Shown: piece by piece, positions 1 to 9,183 of the stretch
Numbering within the stretch: position 1 is the stretch's first letter
How the letters are laid out: every line of letters begins with the position of its first letter
Source of the DNA: Deltaproteobacteria bacterium
GTDB lineage: Bacteria > Myxococcota_A > Polyangia > Polyangiales > JADJMO01
Length of the DNA: 64,000 nt
Reading direction: 5' to 3'
Assembly (NCBI GenBank): GCA_025363655.1
Contig: JANYDK010000011.1
Coordinates: 62,001 to 126,000, forward strand
The notes under the pieces: generated by a model
Databases searched by the model: none
The model's input: the letters and a program-made list of their open reading frames with translations, nothing else
What the model was told of the DNA's origin: nothing
Translations under genes and position numbers: made by a program

Positions 1-1341
1 GGCCTCTCGACCGCCACCGCAGCGATCATCTCGCAGAAAAAAGGCGCCGGCGACGTCGATGGCGTGCGCCGCACCGGGTGGCAGTCGCTCCTTCTCACGG
101 CAGCGCTCTCGGTCCTCTTCGCGATCATCGGCATCGTCTTCGCCAAGCCGATCATCCACCACGTCGTCGGCGCCAAAGGCGAGGTCGCGCGCCTCGCCGT
201 CGGGTACTTGCGCGTCATCATCGCCGGCAGCTTCAGCATCTTCTTCCTCCTTCAGCTGACGTCGATCATGCGCGCGCTCGGGTCGGCGAAGACGCCCGTC
301 GTCATTCTCATCGGCGGCAACGTGCTCAACCTCCTCTTCGCGATCTTGCTCGTCTATGGGCAAGGCGAGAGGCCACACGTCTTCGACTGGTCGCTCCCGA
401 TCGCCAAGCTGGTGCACGCGCCGCGGATGGAGCTCGAGGGCGCCGCATGGGCCACCATCGCCGCCCGAGGAATCGCGCTCATTCCGGCATTTTGGTTCCT
501 CCGCACGCAGCGAGGCGATCGCATCCTCGCGCCGAAGAAGGAGTGGGTGAAGCCCATCCGTGACGAGCTCGCGCGTATCTGGGCGATCGGCTGGCCGTCG
601 TCGGCGCAGTTCGTCGTCCGCGTCGGCGCCTTCGTCGCCACCACCGCCATCATCGCTCACGGCTTCACCACCGAGACCGATCAGACGGCGACCACCGCGT
701 ACGGCCTCGTCTTCCGCGTCGAGTCGATGGCGCTCTTCATCTCGATGGGTTGGGGCTCGGCCGCGCAGACGTTCACCGGAACCTGCATCGGCGCGGGAAA
801 ACCACGGCGCGCGGGCTACGCCGGTTGGTGGGCTGCCGGTTACGACGCGTGCACGATGGCGCTCCTCGCCGCCGCGATGTCGGTCTGGAGCGTCTCGGTG
901 CTCAGCTTCTTCGACAACGAGTCGCGCGTGGTCGCGGTCGGTCAAGAGTACTTGAGCGCCGTCGGTCCGAGCTACGTCACCTACGGCGCGGCGATCGTCC
1001 TCGGCAACGCGCTCAGCGGCATCGGCGCGACGCGGCTCACCTTGCGACTCGATTTGCTGATCGTCCTCGGCGTGCAAATCCCGCTTTCCCTCGGCGCCGT
1101 CACCCTCTTCTCCCATCAGCGAACGTCGCTCTGGGGTGCCATCGCCACCACCAACGCGCTCTCGGCGATCGTTTACGGCGTCAGCTACGGCAGGCACAAG
1201 ACGCTGTGGCCCAAACGAAAGAAGACGCCGCAAGACGAGGAGGACGAAGCGGACATGGAGCCGCCGCTCTCGTCGTCCCAGAGGGTGCTGCCGGACGAGC
1301 CCAAACCAGAGCTGCCGAAATCGAGCGACGAAGCGATTTGA
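1..1341 (+). CDS. MATE family efflux transporter, 5'-truncated by window edge
   Basis: C-terminal part (446 residues visible) of a MATE-family inner-membrane exporter, a family that extrudes organic cations and drugs using a Na+ or H+ gradient. The frame is open from base 1 with no start, so the true start lies outside the window. The GTG at 64 is internal, because the preceding residues (GLSTATAAIISQKKGAGD) read as a normal MATE loop. The body is a series of long hydrophobic segments with the small-residue-rich pattern of the family. The last ~45 residues form a hydrophilic, acidic and Pro/Ser-rich cytoplasmic tail, which is longer than usual. Substrate cannot be told. The next gene starts 90 bases downstream. 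Confidence 0.85.
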   Translation, partial: GLSTATAAIISQKKGAGDVDGVRRTGWQSLLLTAALSVLFAIIGIVFAKPIIHHVVGAKGEVARLAVGYLRVIIAGSFSIFFLLQLTSIMRALGSAKTPVVILIGGNVLNLLFAILLVYGQGERPHVFDWSLPIAKLVHAPRMELEGAAWATIAARGIALIPAFWFLRTQRGDRILAPKKEWVKPIRDELARIWAIGWPSSAQFVVRVGAFVATTAIIAHGFTTETDQTATTAYGLVFRVESMALFISMGWGSAAQTFTGTCIGAGKPRRAGYAGWWAAGYDACTMALLAAAMSVWSVSVLSFFDNESRVVAVGQEYLSAVGPSYVTYGAAIVLGNALSGIGATRLTLRLDLLIVLGVQIPLSLGAVTLFSHQRTSLWGAIATTNALSAIVYGVSYGRHKTLWPKRKKTPQDEEDEADMEPPLSSSQRVLPDEPKPELPKSSDEAI

Positions 1342-1431
1342 CGAGCGACGCGGGCCCGCAAATACAGGCCTTCGCGAGCATTCTTCGGCGTCGGTCTTTG
1401 CGCCGCGACGGGCCTTCGGTAGAGCGGGGCG

Positions 1432-2595
1432 ATGGACCTCGAGCTCACCGAAGAGCAGCAGATGATGCGCGACACCGCCCGTGACTTCGCTCAGAAGGAG
1501 GTCGCGCCGAAGGCTGCCGAGCTCGACAAGACCGGCCGTTGGCCGAGCGAGATCGTCGCGCGCATGGGTGAGATGGGCCTCATGGGGGTCGCCATCCCCG
1601 CCGAGCACGGCGGCGCCGGCATGGACGCCATCTCCTACGCCCTCGCGATGGAAGAGATGTGCGCGGCCTGCGCCTCGTCTGGCGTCATCATGAGCGTCAA
1701 CAATTCGCTCTACTGCGACCCCATCAACAAGTACGGCACCCCGGCGCAGAAAGAGCGTTGGCTGGCGCCGTATGCGAGCGGCAAGAAGCTCGGCTGCTTC
1801 GGCCTCACCGAGCCGATGAGCGGGAGCGACGCGCAGACGATGGCCACGTTCGCCGAGCGCAAGGGCGACAAGTGGGTGATCAACGGTTCGAAGAACTGGA
1901 TCACCAACGGCCCGCACGCCGACACCATCCTCGTCTTCTGCATCACCGAACGCCCCGCCGGTGGCACCGCCGAGAACCCCGGCGGGAAGGTGAAACACAC
2001 GGCTTTCCTCGTCGATCGCGGCACCAAGGGGTACACGCAGGCGAAGCATGACGAGAAGCTCGGCATCCACGCTGCGCACTCGTGCACCGTCTTCTTCGAG
2101 AACGTCGAGGTCAGCGACGAGCACCGGCTCGGCCCCGTGGGTGACGGCTTCAAGGTGGCGATGAGCACCCTCGATGGGGGACGCATCGGCATCGCCAGCC
2201 AAGCGCTCGGCATCGCGCGCGCTGCCTTCGAAAAGGCTACCGCCTACGCGAAAGAGCGCAAGTCGTTCGGCACCGTCATCGCCAACCACCAGGCGATCGC
2301 CTTCATGCTCGCCGACATGGCCACCGAGATCGACGCCGCGCGTCTGCTCATCTGGCGCGCCGCCGCGATGAAGGACAAGGGCGTGCGTCACACCACCGAG
2401 TCGGCGATCGCCAAGCTCTTCGCCTCCGAGATGGCCACGCGAGTCGCGCACAAGGCCATCCAGATCCACGGCGGGTACGGGTACTCGCAAGAGTTCGCGG
2501 TCGAGCGTCACTACCGCGACGCACGCATCACCGAGATCTACGAAGGCACGAGCGAAATTCAACGAATCGTCATCGCCGCCAACACGCTGAAGTAA
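1432..2595 (+). CDS. Acyl-CoA dehydrogenase (short/medium-chain type)
   Basis: A 387-residue FAD-dependent acyl-CoA dehydrogenase, the size of a complete short/medium-chain enzyme. It oxidises acyl-CoA to trans-2-enoyl-CoA and passes electrons to electron-transfer flavoprotein in the cytosol. The family signature GLTEPMSGSDA is near residue 125, and the C-terminal IYEGTSEIQR motif places the catalytic Glu at residue 371, as in butyryl- and medium-chain enzymes. The ATG follows a purine-rich GAGCGGGG. A second homologue lies at 4389 on the same strand, separated by two lipoprotein genes, which suggests neighbouring acquisition or duplication rather than one operon. Chain-length specificity is not readable. 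Confidence 0.93.
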   Translation: MDLELTEEQQMMRDTARDFAQKEVAPKAAELDKTGRWPSEIVARMGEMGLMGVAIPAEHGGAGMDAISYALAMEEMCAACASSGVIMSVNNSLYCDPINKYGTPAQKERWLAPYASGKKLGCFGLTEPMSGSDAQTMATFAERKGDKWVINGSKNWITNGPHADTILVFCITERPAGGTAENPGGKVKHTAFLVDRGTKGYTQAKHDEKLGIHAAHSCTVFFENVEVSDEHRLGPVGDGFKVAMSTLDGGRIGIASQALGIARAAFEKATAYAKERKSFGTVIANHQAIAFMLADMATEIDAARLLIWRAAAMKDKGVRHTTESAIAKLFASEMATRVAHKAIQIHGGYGYSQEFAVERHYRDARITEIYEGTSEIQRIVIAANTLK

Positions 2596-2616
2596 CTTCC
2601 GCCTCTGCCGGAAGTT
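2594..2616 (+). terminator. Hairpin after acyl-CoA dehydrogenase gene
   Basis: A perfect 8-bp inverted repeat (AACTTCCG/CGGAAGTT) with a 7-base loop begins on the last bases of the stop codon at 2593-2595. There is no T tract after it, so it may be a weak or Rho-assisted terminator or an mRNA 3'-end stabiliser. Confidence 0.45.
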
Positions 2617-2691
2617 CTCAGTCGACGCGGATTGCGCGGTGATTCGCTTTGCATGCGGCGCGTTACGACTCATCCTCGGGGCTTGCCCATC

Positions 2692-3438
2692 ATGTCTTGC
2701 TCACGTCTCGCGCGTCTCGCCATGACGCTCACCGTCGTGCTCACGCCGTTCTATGGAAACGGATGCAGCAGCGCGCCCCCTCCCCCGCCGGAGCCGCCGA
2801 AGGAGGAGAAGATGGTGATGCACGAGAAGAGCGATGGGCCGACCGTCGAATACGATCTCGGGAGCATCGATCCGAACGTCGCCAAAGAGCGCTTCGATCG
2901 GCTGAAAGACGGCTGGAACGCCTGCTACATGGAGGCGCAACAGAAGAACGAGGCCCTCTCGGGGAAGATCACGTTCACCATCCGCACGCACAAGGACGGC
3001 TCGGTGAAGTGGGCCTTCGTCACCCACACCGACCTCGGCGATCGCACCGTCGAGCGTTGCGTCATCGATTCGGTGAAGGCCACCAACTTCGGCCCGCCGA
3101 TGGACGCCAAAGAGGGCGAAATCAAGGAAAAGACGTACGGCTGGGAGATCGACGGCGACGACGGCCGGCCGGCCGACATGGGCATCGAGTCGGCGGTGCG
3201 TCCGGCGATCGAGAAGGCGCGTGGCCGATTGAAGGAGTGCCAGTCGAAGGCCGGTGCGCAGGGCACCTTCGAGGCCACCATTTACGTCGCGCCGAAGGGA
3301 AAGCCGAAATCGATCGGTATCGCGGTCAGCGATCCGACGGGCGATGGCGCCATCGACTGCATCGTGGGGGTTCTCTCGAAGCTCACCTACGTCAACAAGT
3401 CGAGCTACACGACCAAGGTTACGGTCGATCTACCGTGA
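2692..3438 (+). CDS. Secreted AgmX/PglI-type repeat protein, probable lipoprotein
   Basis: A 248-residue exported protein. I chose the ATG at 2692 because it begins a Lys/Arg-then-hydrophobic signal sequence ending in YGNGCSS; in-frame starts at 2632 and 2653 would put charged residues before it. The Cys at residue 27 could be lipidated, although the lipobox is atypical. A Pro/Glu-rich linker (PPPPPEPPKEEK) follows, then two tandem beta-rich modules. Each has a Cys early and late (for example WNACY with ERCVID, and LKECQ with DCIVG), like the C-terminal AgmX/PglI module of myxobacterial gliding-associated proteins. That family link is by pattern only. The role is probably envelope-associated; the neighbours do not define it. 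Confidence 0.7.
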   Translation: MSCSRLARLAMTLTVVLTPFYGNGCSSAPPPPPEPPKEEKMVMHEKSDGPTVEYDLGSIDPNVAKERFDRLKDGWNACYMEAQQKNEALSGKITFTIRTHKDGSVKWAFVTHTDLGDRTVERCVIDSVKATNFGPPMDAKEGEIKEKTYGWEIDGDDGRPADMGIESAVRPAIEKARGRLKECQSKAGAQGTFEATIYVAPKGKPKSIGIAVSDPTGDGAIDCIVGVLSKLTYVNKSSYTTKVTVDLP

Positions 3439-3485
3439 GCGTGCATCGACACACCCAACCTACTTGGCCGTGCTACGCGTAAGCG

Positions 3486-4364
3486 GTGCGCTCGAGTTTC
3501 GCGCCCTTCGTCGTCGCGCTCGCCGCGGCCGTCGTGTTCGCCTTCGCGGCATGCAAGGGCGAGCCGGTCGGTGATGGACCGCCCTCGGTCGACTCGGGAA
3601 TCGACGCGGATGGCAGCTCGGATGGTGACACGCGCGATACGAGTGACGCGAGCAACGTGGACACGCTCGACGCGAACGGGCCGGCCGACGTCACCGACAC
3701 GCGCGAAGCCGGGGCCGAGGTCGGGCCCGATGGCTGCTTGCTCGGCGCGGCGCTCCTCCCGACGGGGAGCTACTTCGAATCGCTCGCCGGAACCACCATC
3801 ACCATCGGACCGCTGTGCATGGCGAAGGCCGAGACGACGATGCTCGAGTATCGCCAGTGCAACGACGACGGCGCCTGTACGTCGGATGGTCTCTCGTGCG
3901 GCATCGACGCGACGTGGCCCGAGCTCGACGCGGGGTCGCTCGATCACCCGATCAACTGCGTGACCCAAGCGCAGGCGAAAGCGTACTGCGCCCATCGCGG
4001 CGGCCGATTGCCGACCTTCGGCGAGCTCCAATGGGCAACCCGCGCCGGCAGCAAAGGGAGCCGTTTTCCCTGGGGGAACACGCCCGGTCCGGACGCGACG
4101 CACGCCTGTTGGAACGTGACGACGACGTGCTCGACGGGGGCCTTCCCCACGGGTGACAGCCCGCAAGGCATCCACGATCTCGCTGGCGGTGTCGCCGAGT
4201 GGACGAGCACCGACTACGATCCCGCGCCGCCCGAGGTCATCATCGGCAACACCTCGTGGAACGAGACCGTCGCCGGCAACCTCGAGGCGACGTACTTCGT
4301 GCACGAGGTGTCCGACACGCGAGGCACCACCGTCGGCTTCCGCTGCGTGTGGACGCCGAAGTAG
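3486..4364 (+). CDS. SUMF1/FGE-sulfatase-modifying-domain lipoprotein
   Basis: A 292-residue lipoprotein. The GTG start is followed by a clean signal peptide ending in lipobox FAAC (Cys23), then a ~60-residue Asp/Ser/Thr-rich linker typical of myxobacterial surface lipoproteins. Residues ~90-290 form a formylglycine-generating-enzyme (SUMF1) fold: AKAYCAHRGGRLPTFGELQWA, a PWGN core, a GIHDLAGGVAEWTS block and a terminal GFRCV. Most bacterial members of this class are binding or structural domains, not true sulfatase activators, and nothing here proves catalysis. It starts 47 bases after the AgmX-like gene and ends 24 bases before an acyl-CoA dehydrogenase gene, so all three could be cotranscribed. 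Confidence 0.85.
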   Translation: MRSSFAPFVVALAAAVVFAFAACKGEPVGDGPPSVDSGIDADGSSDGDTRDTSDASNVDTLDANGPADVTDTREAGAEVGPDGCLLGAALLPTGSYFESLAGTTITIGPLCMAKAETTMLEYRQCNDDGACTSDGLSCGIDATWPELDAGSLDHPINCVTQAQAKAYCAHRGGRLPTFGELQWATRAGSKGSRFPWGNTPGPDATHACWNVTTTCSTGAFPTGDSPQGIHDLAGGVAEWTSTDYDPAPPEVIIGNTSWNETVAGNLEATYFVHEVSDTRGTTVGFRCVWTPK

Positions 4365-4388
4365 CGCGCGGATACACGCCGAAACGCC

Positions 4389-5525
4389 ATGGATTTCGAG
4401 CTCAACGACACGCAGCGACTGGTACAGCAGACGGCGCGCGACTTCGCGCAGAAGACAATCCTCCCGGTGGCTGCAGCCATCGACAAGGAAGAGCGTTTCC
4501 CTGCCGACGTGATGCGCGGGCTCGCCGAGCTGGGGCTCCTGGCGGTGAACGTGCCCGAGCGGCTCGGTGGCGCCGAAGCAGGCACGGTGTCGTATGCGCT
4601 CGCGATGATGGAAGTGGCCCGTACCTGTGCGTCGTGTGCGGTGACGATGGCGGTGACCAACATGGTCGGCGAGGTCATCGCCCGCTTCGGGACCCCGGCG
4701 CAGGCCGAAAAATACTGCCGCGGACTCGCCGACGGTTCACTCGTCGCCGGCGCCTTCGCCCTCAGCGAGCCCGAGGCCGGCAGCGATCCCGGCTCCATGC
4801 GCACGAGCGCGCGCAAGGTCGGCGATCAGTGGATCCTCGACGGCCAGAAGCAGTGGATCACCAGCGGCGCCCACGCCGGCGTGATGGTCGTCTGGGCGCG
4901 CACCGGAGGCCCCGGCACCGGCGGCATCTCTTGTTTCCTCGTCGAAAAAGGCACCAAGGGCCTGATCATCGGCAAGCACGAAGACAAGATGGGCCTCCGC
5001 GGCTCCAACACCGTCGGCCTCGCCTTCGACGGCTGCGCGGTGCCCGAGAGCGCGCTCCTCGGCGAGCTCGGCGGCGGCTTCAAGATCGCGATGATGGCGC
5101 TCGACGGCGGACGCATCGGCATCAGCTCGCAAGCAATCGGCATCGCCTCGGCGGCACTCGACGAGGCGGTCGCCTACGCGAAGGACCGCAAGCAATTCGG
5201 CAAGCCGATCGCCGAATTCCAAGCGATGCAGTGGCAAATCGCCGACTGTCGCACCGAGCTCGACGCCGCCCGCCTCCTCTGCTTTCGCGCAGCCGCCTTG
5301 AAGGAAGCTGGAAAGCCGCACGCCAAAGAAGCGTCGATGTCGAAGGTCTATTCGACGGAAGCGGCGGTGCGCATCTGCAACCGCTCGGTGCAGATCCACG
5401 GCGGCTACGGGTACACGCGCGAGTTCGCCGCCGAACGCCATCTCCGCGACGTCCGTGTCACCACGATTTACGAAGGTACGAGCGAGATTCAGCGCACGGT
5501 GATCGCGCGCTCGGTGCTTCGGTAG
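4389..5525 (+). CDS. Acyl-CoA dehydrogenase (second copy)
   Basis: A 378-residue FAD-dependent acyl-CoA dehydrogenase, co-oriented with and clearly homologous to the gene at 1432. It has the same N-terminal helical domain (starting MDFELNDTQR), the signature ALSEPEAGSDPG near residue 120, the GGRIGIS flavin-binding block and the C-terminal IYEGTSEIQR with catalytic Glu362. It differs from the first copy in the middle beta domain, where an insert is shorter, so a different acyl-CoA substrate is likely. It is convergent with the leftward gene at 5530, with only four bases between the two stop codons. Confidence 0.93.
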   Translation: MDFELNDTQRLVQQTARDFAQKTILPVAAAIDKEERFPADVMRGLAELGLLAVNVPERLGGAEAGTVSYALAMMEVARTCASCAVTMAVTNMVGEVIARFGTPAQAEKYCRGLADGSLVAGAFALSEPEAGSDPGSMRTSARKVGDQWILDGQKQWITSGAHAGVMVVWARTGGPGTGGISCFLVEKGTKGLIIGKHEDKMGLRGSNTVGLAFDGCAVPESALLGELGGGFKIAMMALDGGRIGISSQAIGIASAALDEAVAYAKDRKQFGKPIAEFQAMQWQIADCRTELDAARLLCFRAAALKEAGKPHAKEASMSKVYSTEAAVRICNRSVQIHGGYGYTREFAAERHLRDVRVTTIYEGTSEIQRTVIARSVLR

Positions 5526-5529
5526 AGGC

Positions 5530-5796
5530 TCAGCTATCGCCGTCGAGCAAGCCGAAATCCCACGATTCGCCGGGCTCGCGGAGGCCGACGGTGGCCGCTT
5601 GGATTTTCGCGATGACCTCGCCGGCGCCGTGCCCGTTGCCGAGGCGCACGCCGACGGCGACGCGATCGGGGAGCGCCCACACCTTCGCCGCGACCACACC
5701 TTCGACCTGATAGACGAGCTCGAGCGTGCGGCGCACGCGCGGATCGAGATCGTCGGCGCCCGGCGCGTTCGGCGGCGGGAGGTCGTCTTCGCTCAT
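5530..5796 (-). CDS. Small conserved-looking acidic protein, unknown function
   Basis: An 88-residue protein that I do not recognise. I chose the ATG at 5796 (MSEDDLPPPN); six more residues could be added upstream. The N-terminus is Pro/Asp-rich. The remainder alternates hydrophobic and charged residues (RRTLELVYQVEGVVAAKVW, then VAVGVRLGNGHG), suggesting a small alpha/beta domain. There is no signal peptide or membrane segment. It lies downstream of the YIP1-like gene on the same strand with a 77-base gap and is probably the last gene of the hutH unit. The overlapping rightward frame is Arg-rich and looks like a shadow. Confidence 0.55.
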   Translation of the reverse strand: MSEDDLPPPNAPGADDLDPRVRRTLELVYQVEGVVAAKVWALPDRVAVGVRLGNGHGAGEVIAKIQAATVGLREPGESWDFGLLDGDS

Positions 5797-5873
5797 CACT
5801 CCTTCAGATAGCACACCGGCGCCGCGGCCGGCGGACAGCCGAGCGCTTCGCCGCGCCCTTCACGGCGTTTCTT

Positions 5874-6809
5874 TCAGAGGATCGCGGCGATCACCGTGGC
5901 AAAGACGATGGCCGCGATCACCGAGAGGACGACGACGTAGATGGCACCGATCACGAACGAAGCCACCACCGCGCTGACCAAAGCCTTGCCCTGTTCGGCG
6001 CGGTGCATCTTTTCGAGCCCGAGCATGTTGAGGAGCACGGTGGCGAGGAAGACGAAGTTGCCGAGGTGTCCCGGCACGAAGAAGAGCAGGCCAGCGACGC
6101 CGGAATAGCCGGCCACGCGCAAGGTGGCGTTGGCCGAGCGCGTCGCCGCCTTCTGCGACTCGAGCATGGAGTGCGAGACCTTGGCGAAGACGTTGACGGC
6201 GATGAACCCCATCGCGGCAGCGACGCCGAGGTTCCAACCGAGCCACAGGAGGTTGCCGACGAACGAGCCATACGAGCCGCCGAAGAGGCCGATGTCGAGG
6301 ATGCCGCCGAAGAGAAAGCCGAAGGCCGCGCGCGCGCTCGCCCCGACGACCCAACAGAGCATGCCGAATTTGACCGCGTCCTTCGGATCTTCGCTGGCCG
6401 CGACGGAGGCGAAGAACTGCTGCGGCTTGGTCATCATCTCGACGGTCTTGAGGAAAGCCGTCATCGTCCCGAGCTGGGCGCGTTGCTCCCAAGGAATGGG
6501 GAGAATCGGCCCCGCCTCGGCGACAGGCTGCTGCTGCGGATAACCCTGCGGGGGTTGTTGCGGATAACCCTGCTGCGGTTGTTGCGGGTACCCTTGCTGC
6601 GGTTGTTGCGGATAGCCCTGTTGCGGTTGTTGCGGGTACCCAGGCTGCGGTTGTTGCGGATAGCCCTGTTGCGGTTGCTGGGGATATCCCTGCTGGGGTT
6701 GCTGCGGATACCCTTGCTGCGGTTGTTGCGGATAGCCCTGCTGCGGCTGCTGCCCAGGGGGATACCCGCCCGGCGGATACCCCGGCGGCTGGCCGCCACC
6801 GGCGCTCAC
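5874..6809 (-). CDS. YIP1-like membrane protein with GYPQQPQQ repeat N-terminus
   Basis: A 311-residue inner-membrane protein. The GTG start at 6807-6809 overlaps the TGA of hutH (GTGA), so translation is probably coupled. Residues 1-24 are Gly/Pro-rich, residues 25-95 are nine copies of an eight-residue GYPQQPQQ unit, and residues ~100-311 form a compact domain with about five hydrophobic segments, resembling the YIP1 family (QFFASVAAS near its start; long Val/Ile/Ala-rich helices at the end). The Gln/Pro/Tyr tail is presumably disordered and cytoplasmic; such tails can bind proteins or phase-separate, but that is inference. The family assignment rests on topology and local motif only. Confidence 0.75.
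   Translation of the reverse strand: MSAGGGQPPGYPPGGYPPGQQPQQGYPQQPQQGYPQQPQQGYPQQPQQGYPQQPQPGYPQQPQQGYPQQPQQGYPQQPQQGYPQQPPQGYPQQQPVAEAGPILPIPWEQRAQLGTMTAFLKTVEMMTKPQQFFASVAASEDPKDAVKFGMLCWVVGASARAAFGFLFGGILDIGLFGGSYGSFVGNLLWLGWNLGVAAAMGFIAVNVFAKVSHSMLESQKAATRSANATLRVAGYSGVAGLLFFVPGHLGNFVFLATVLLNMLGLEKMHRAEQGKALVSAVVASFVIGAIYVVVLSVIAAIVFATVIAAIL
6525..6737 (-). repeat. 24-bp in-frame tandem repeat, nine units
   Basis: Nine tandem copies of a 24-bp unit encode GYPQQPQQ (one copy ends in P, one has PPQ, the last is cut short). The copies differ mainly at third codon positions and by single substitutions, as expected for replication-slippage expansion inside a coding sequence. Confidence 0.9.
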
Positions 6810-8383
6810 GAGAGGCCACCGATCGCGGCTTCGACGGCTTCGAGGAGCGAGCCATCGCGGAGGGACTCGGCAACGGAGGCGATTTCTTTGTAGAGCGGCC
6901 GATCGTCGGTGAGCGGTGGGATGGTGCGACGGACGAAGGCGTGCGCGGCCTGGACGCCGGTCGACGGCTTGAGCGGCAAGCGTTGATCGAGGCCGGCGGC
7001 GGCGACGAGGATCTCGATGGCGATGCCGTGGGTGACGTTCTCGACCACCTTCATCAGCTTGAGCGCGCCAACCGAGCCCATCGAGACGTGGTCTTCCTTG
7101 CCTGCCGACGAGGGAATCGAATCGACGCTGGCGGGATGGCACAGCACCTTGTTCTCGCTGACGAGCGAAGCGGCGGCGACCTGCGCGATCATGAAGCCGG
7201 AGTGCAGACCGCTGTGCGGCGCCAGGAAAGGAGTGAGGCCGCCCGAGAGCGCCGGGTTCACCAGCTGCTCGACGCGACGCTCGCTGACGTTGGCGAGCTC
7301 GGCGATGCCGATGGCCGCGAGATCGAGCGCCAACGCGAGGTATTGGCCGTGGAAATTGCCGCCGGAAATGAGCTCGGCGCGAGGCAGGCTCTTGCCCGCG
7401 GCGTCTTCGAGGAAGACGAGCGGGTTGTCGGTGACGGCGTCGACCTCGACCTCGAGGATCTTCCGCACCCAGACGAGCGCGTCGCGCGTGGCGCCGTGCA
7501 CCTGCGGCATGCAGCGGAGCGAATAGGCGTCTTGCACCTTGCTGCAGTGGATGTGGCTCTCGCCGATCTCCGAACCTTCGGAGGGGCCGAGGATGCGCCG
7601 GAGATTGTCCGCGGTGACCTCTTGGCCTGGATGACGACGCACGCGCATGAGGCGCGGATCGAAGGGCCTTCGTGATCCGAGGAGGGCTTCGAGGCTCATC
7701 GCACCGGCGACGTCGGCGGCGCTGGCGAGGCGCTCGGACGTGAGGAGCGCCAGCGCGCCGATCGCAGTCATCATCTGCGTGCCGTTGATGAGCGCGAGCC
7801 CTTCCTTCGCTTCGAGCTCGATCGGCTCGATTCCCGCCAGTTTCATCGCTTCGGCGGAGGGACGCAGCTGACCTTCGTAGTAGGCCTCGCCCTCGCCGAT
7901 GAGCGTCAATGCGAGGTGCGCGAGCGGCGAGAGATCGCCCGACGCGCCGACCGAGCCCTGCGAAGGCACGCGCGGATGAACGCCCTTGTCGAGCATCGCG
8001 CAGAGGCGATCGATCACCAAATCGCGCACGCCGGAGTGACCGGCGGCGAGCACTTGCGCGCGCAGGACGAGCATCGCGCGGACCACCGGGATCGGGAGAT
8101 CGACGCCGATGCCGCACGCATGACTGCGAATGAGGTTGCGCTGGAGACGGCGGATGTCGGCGGCGCCGATGCGCGTCTCCGAGAGCGCGCCGAAGCCGGT
8201 GTTGACGCCGTAGACGTTGGGCGCCGCATCACCACCAGCCGCGAGCGCGTCGATGGCTGCGCGTGCCGCCCGCACCCGCTCGCGCGCGCCGTCGTCGAGC
8301 GCGACCTTGCGACCACGGAGGGCGACAGCGGCCAAATCATCGAGGGAAATGGACCGACCGACGAAGACGGGAGAGGTGCTCAT
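6806..8383 (-). CDS. hutH: Histidine ammonia-lyase
   Basis: A 525-residue aromatic amino acid lyase that deaminates L-histidine to urocanate. The Ala-Ser-Gly triplet that cyclises into the MIO cofactor is at residues 147-149 within [15 protein letters not shown]. The N-terminal YGVNTGFG loop carries the catalytic Tyr (residue 58). The C-terminal EDHVSMG block has the Glu found in histidine lyases rather than the Gln of Phe/Tyr lyases, which supports the substrate call. No other hut gene (urocanase, imidazolonepropionase) lies nearby. The 142-base gap to the divergent lipoprotein gene probably holds its promoter. Confidence 0.92.
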   Translation of the reverse strand: MSTSPVFVGRSISLDDLAAVALRGRKVALDDGARERVRAARAAIDALAAGGDAAPNVYGVNTGFGALSETRIGAADIRRLQRNLIRSHACGIGVDLPIPVVRAMLVLRAQVLAAGHSGVRDLVIDRLCAMLDKGVHPRVPSQGSVGASGDLSPLAHLALTLIGEGEAYYEGQLRPSAEAMKLAGIEPIELEAKEGLALINGTQMMTAIGALALLTSERLASAADVAGAMSLEALLGSRRPFDPRLMRVRRHPGQEVTADNLRRILGPSEGSEIGESHIHCSKVQDAYSLRCMPQVHGATRDALVWVRKILEVEVDAVTDNPLVFLEDAAGKSLPRAELISGGNFHGQYLALALDLAAIGIAELANVSERRVEQLVNPALSGGLTPFLAPHSGLHSGFMIAQVAAASLVSENKVLCHPASVDSIPSSAGKEDHVSMGSVGALKLMKVVENVTHGIAIEILVAAAGLDQRLPLKPSTGVQAAHAFVRRTIPPLTDDRPLYKEIASVAESLRDGSLLEAVEAAIGGLS

Positions 8384-8525
8384 GGCGGCGCGGACCCTAG
8401 CAGGATGGCATCGGCGAGAAGAGTCCGTCGTCTACGAGAGAGCCTCGGGCAGTTGCCGCACCGCGACGAGGTTGCGGATGGTCATGCGAAAAAATGCGAT
8501 ACTGCGCGTCTTCTTGGAGGCCACC

Positions 8526-9182
8526 ATGTCGAATCGTCTTTATTTCTCGGTGATTCTCGCTTCCTTCTCGATGGTCGCGTGCTCCAGCTCGAGCGACGGC
8601 GGGGCGACCCCGACCGCCTCCGCGAGCCCGACCGACTCCAGCGTCACCGACACCGGCAAGGCTGATTCGTCGGGGAGCGATTCGACGACGCCGACCGATA
8701 CGACGGGCACCGACAGCGCCAAGAGCGACACCGGCAGCGGCACCGACACCGCGCCGTTCGACGCGGCGGGCGTCACCTGCGGCTCGAGCACCTGCACCGG
8801 CAGCCAAATCTGCTGCGTCGATCCCTCCGGCCCGACCTTCACCTGCGCCGCGTCGTGCTCCGACGGCGGCGTCGCAATCAACTGCGACGGTCCCGAAGAT
8901 TGCACGGGCGGTGGCAAGGTCTGCTGCGGCACCATCAACGTCGGCGCCGGCACTCCGCCGACCTGCCCGATCAGCACCGGCTCGGCAGCCTGCGCGAGCA
9001 CTTGCGACACGAAGATTCCCACCAGCTGCCCGGACAAGGGCTCGGCTCGCCTCTGCCATGCCGCCGCCGATTGCGCGTCGGACGCGAGCAACAAGAACTG
9101 CTGCACCTTCAGCGCGGGCGGCGCCAGCGGCACGTTCTGCGTCGGCGACGCCTACAAGCTGATCGCCGACAGCTGCTTCTGA
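8526..9182 (+). CDS. Cys-rich lipoprotein with Ser/Thr/Asp linker, unknown function
   Basis: A 218-residue secreted protein. The ATG at 8526 is preceded by a good Shine-Dalgarno (TGGAGG). The signal peptide ends in lipobox MVAC. A ~70-residue linker of Ser, Thr, Asp and Gly follows, then a Cys-rich body with paired CC and CxxC arrangements (SQICC, KVCCG, NKNCC), which look like stacked disulfide modules. The pattern is common in myxobacterial surface lipoproteins of unknown role. The following phosphoesterase gene starts 69 bases after its stop, and the phased heptamer array lies in that gap. Confidence 0.75.
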   Translation: MSNRLYFSVILASFSMVACSSSSDGGATPTASASPTDSSVTDTGKADSSGSDSTTPTDTTGTDSAKSDTGSGTDTAPFDAAGVTCGSSTCTGSQICCVDPSGPTFTCAASCSDGGVAINCDGPEDCTGGGKVCCGTINVGAGTPPTCPISTGSAACASTCDTKIPTSCPDKGSARLCHAAADCASDASNKNCCTFSAGGASGTFCVGDAYKLIADSCF

Positions 9183-9183
9183 A

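Noticed and set aside
64-66. GTG as the start of the MATE transporter
   Set aside because: The frame is open back to base 1 and the upstream residues continue a typical MATE segment, so the gene is truncated by the window.
3405-4304. Leftward 299-residue frame opposite the SUMF1 lipoprotein
   Set aside because: Arg/Val/Gly-rich shadow without motifs; the rightward frame has a lipobox and SUMF1 core.
6525-6737. Regularly spaced 24-bp repeats resembling a CRISPR array
   Set aside because: The units are directly tandem with no unique spacers and encode an in-frame GYPQQPQQ peptide repeat in a membrane protein gene.
6810-8117. N-terminal extension of the YIP1-like frame into the hutH region
   Set aside because: The extension is Arg/Ala/Pro-rich shadow of hutH; the GTG at 6807-6809, overlapping the hutH stop, begins the sensible protein.
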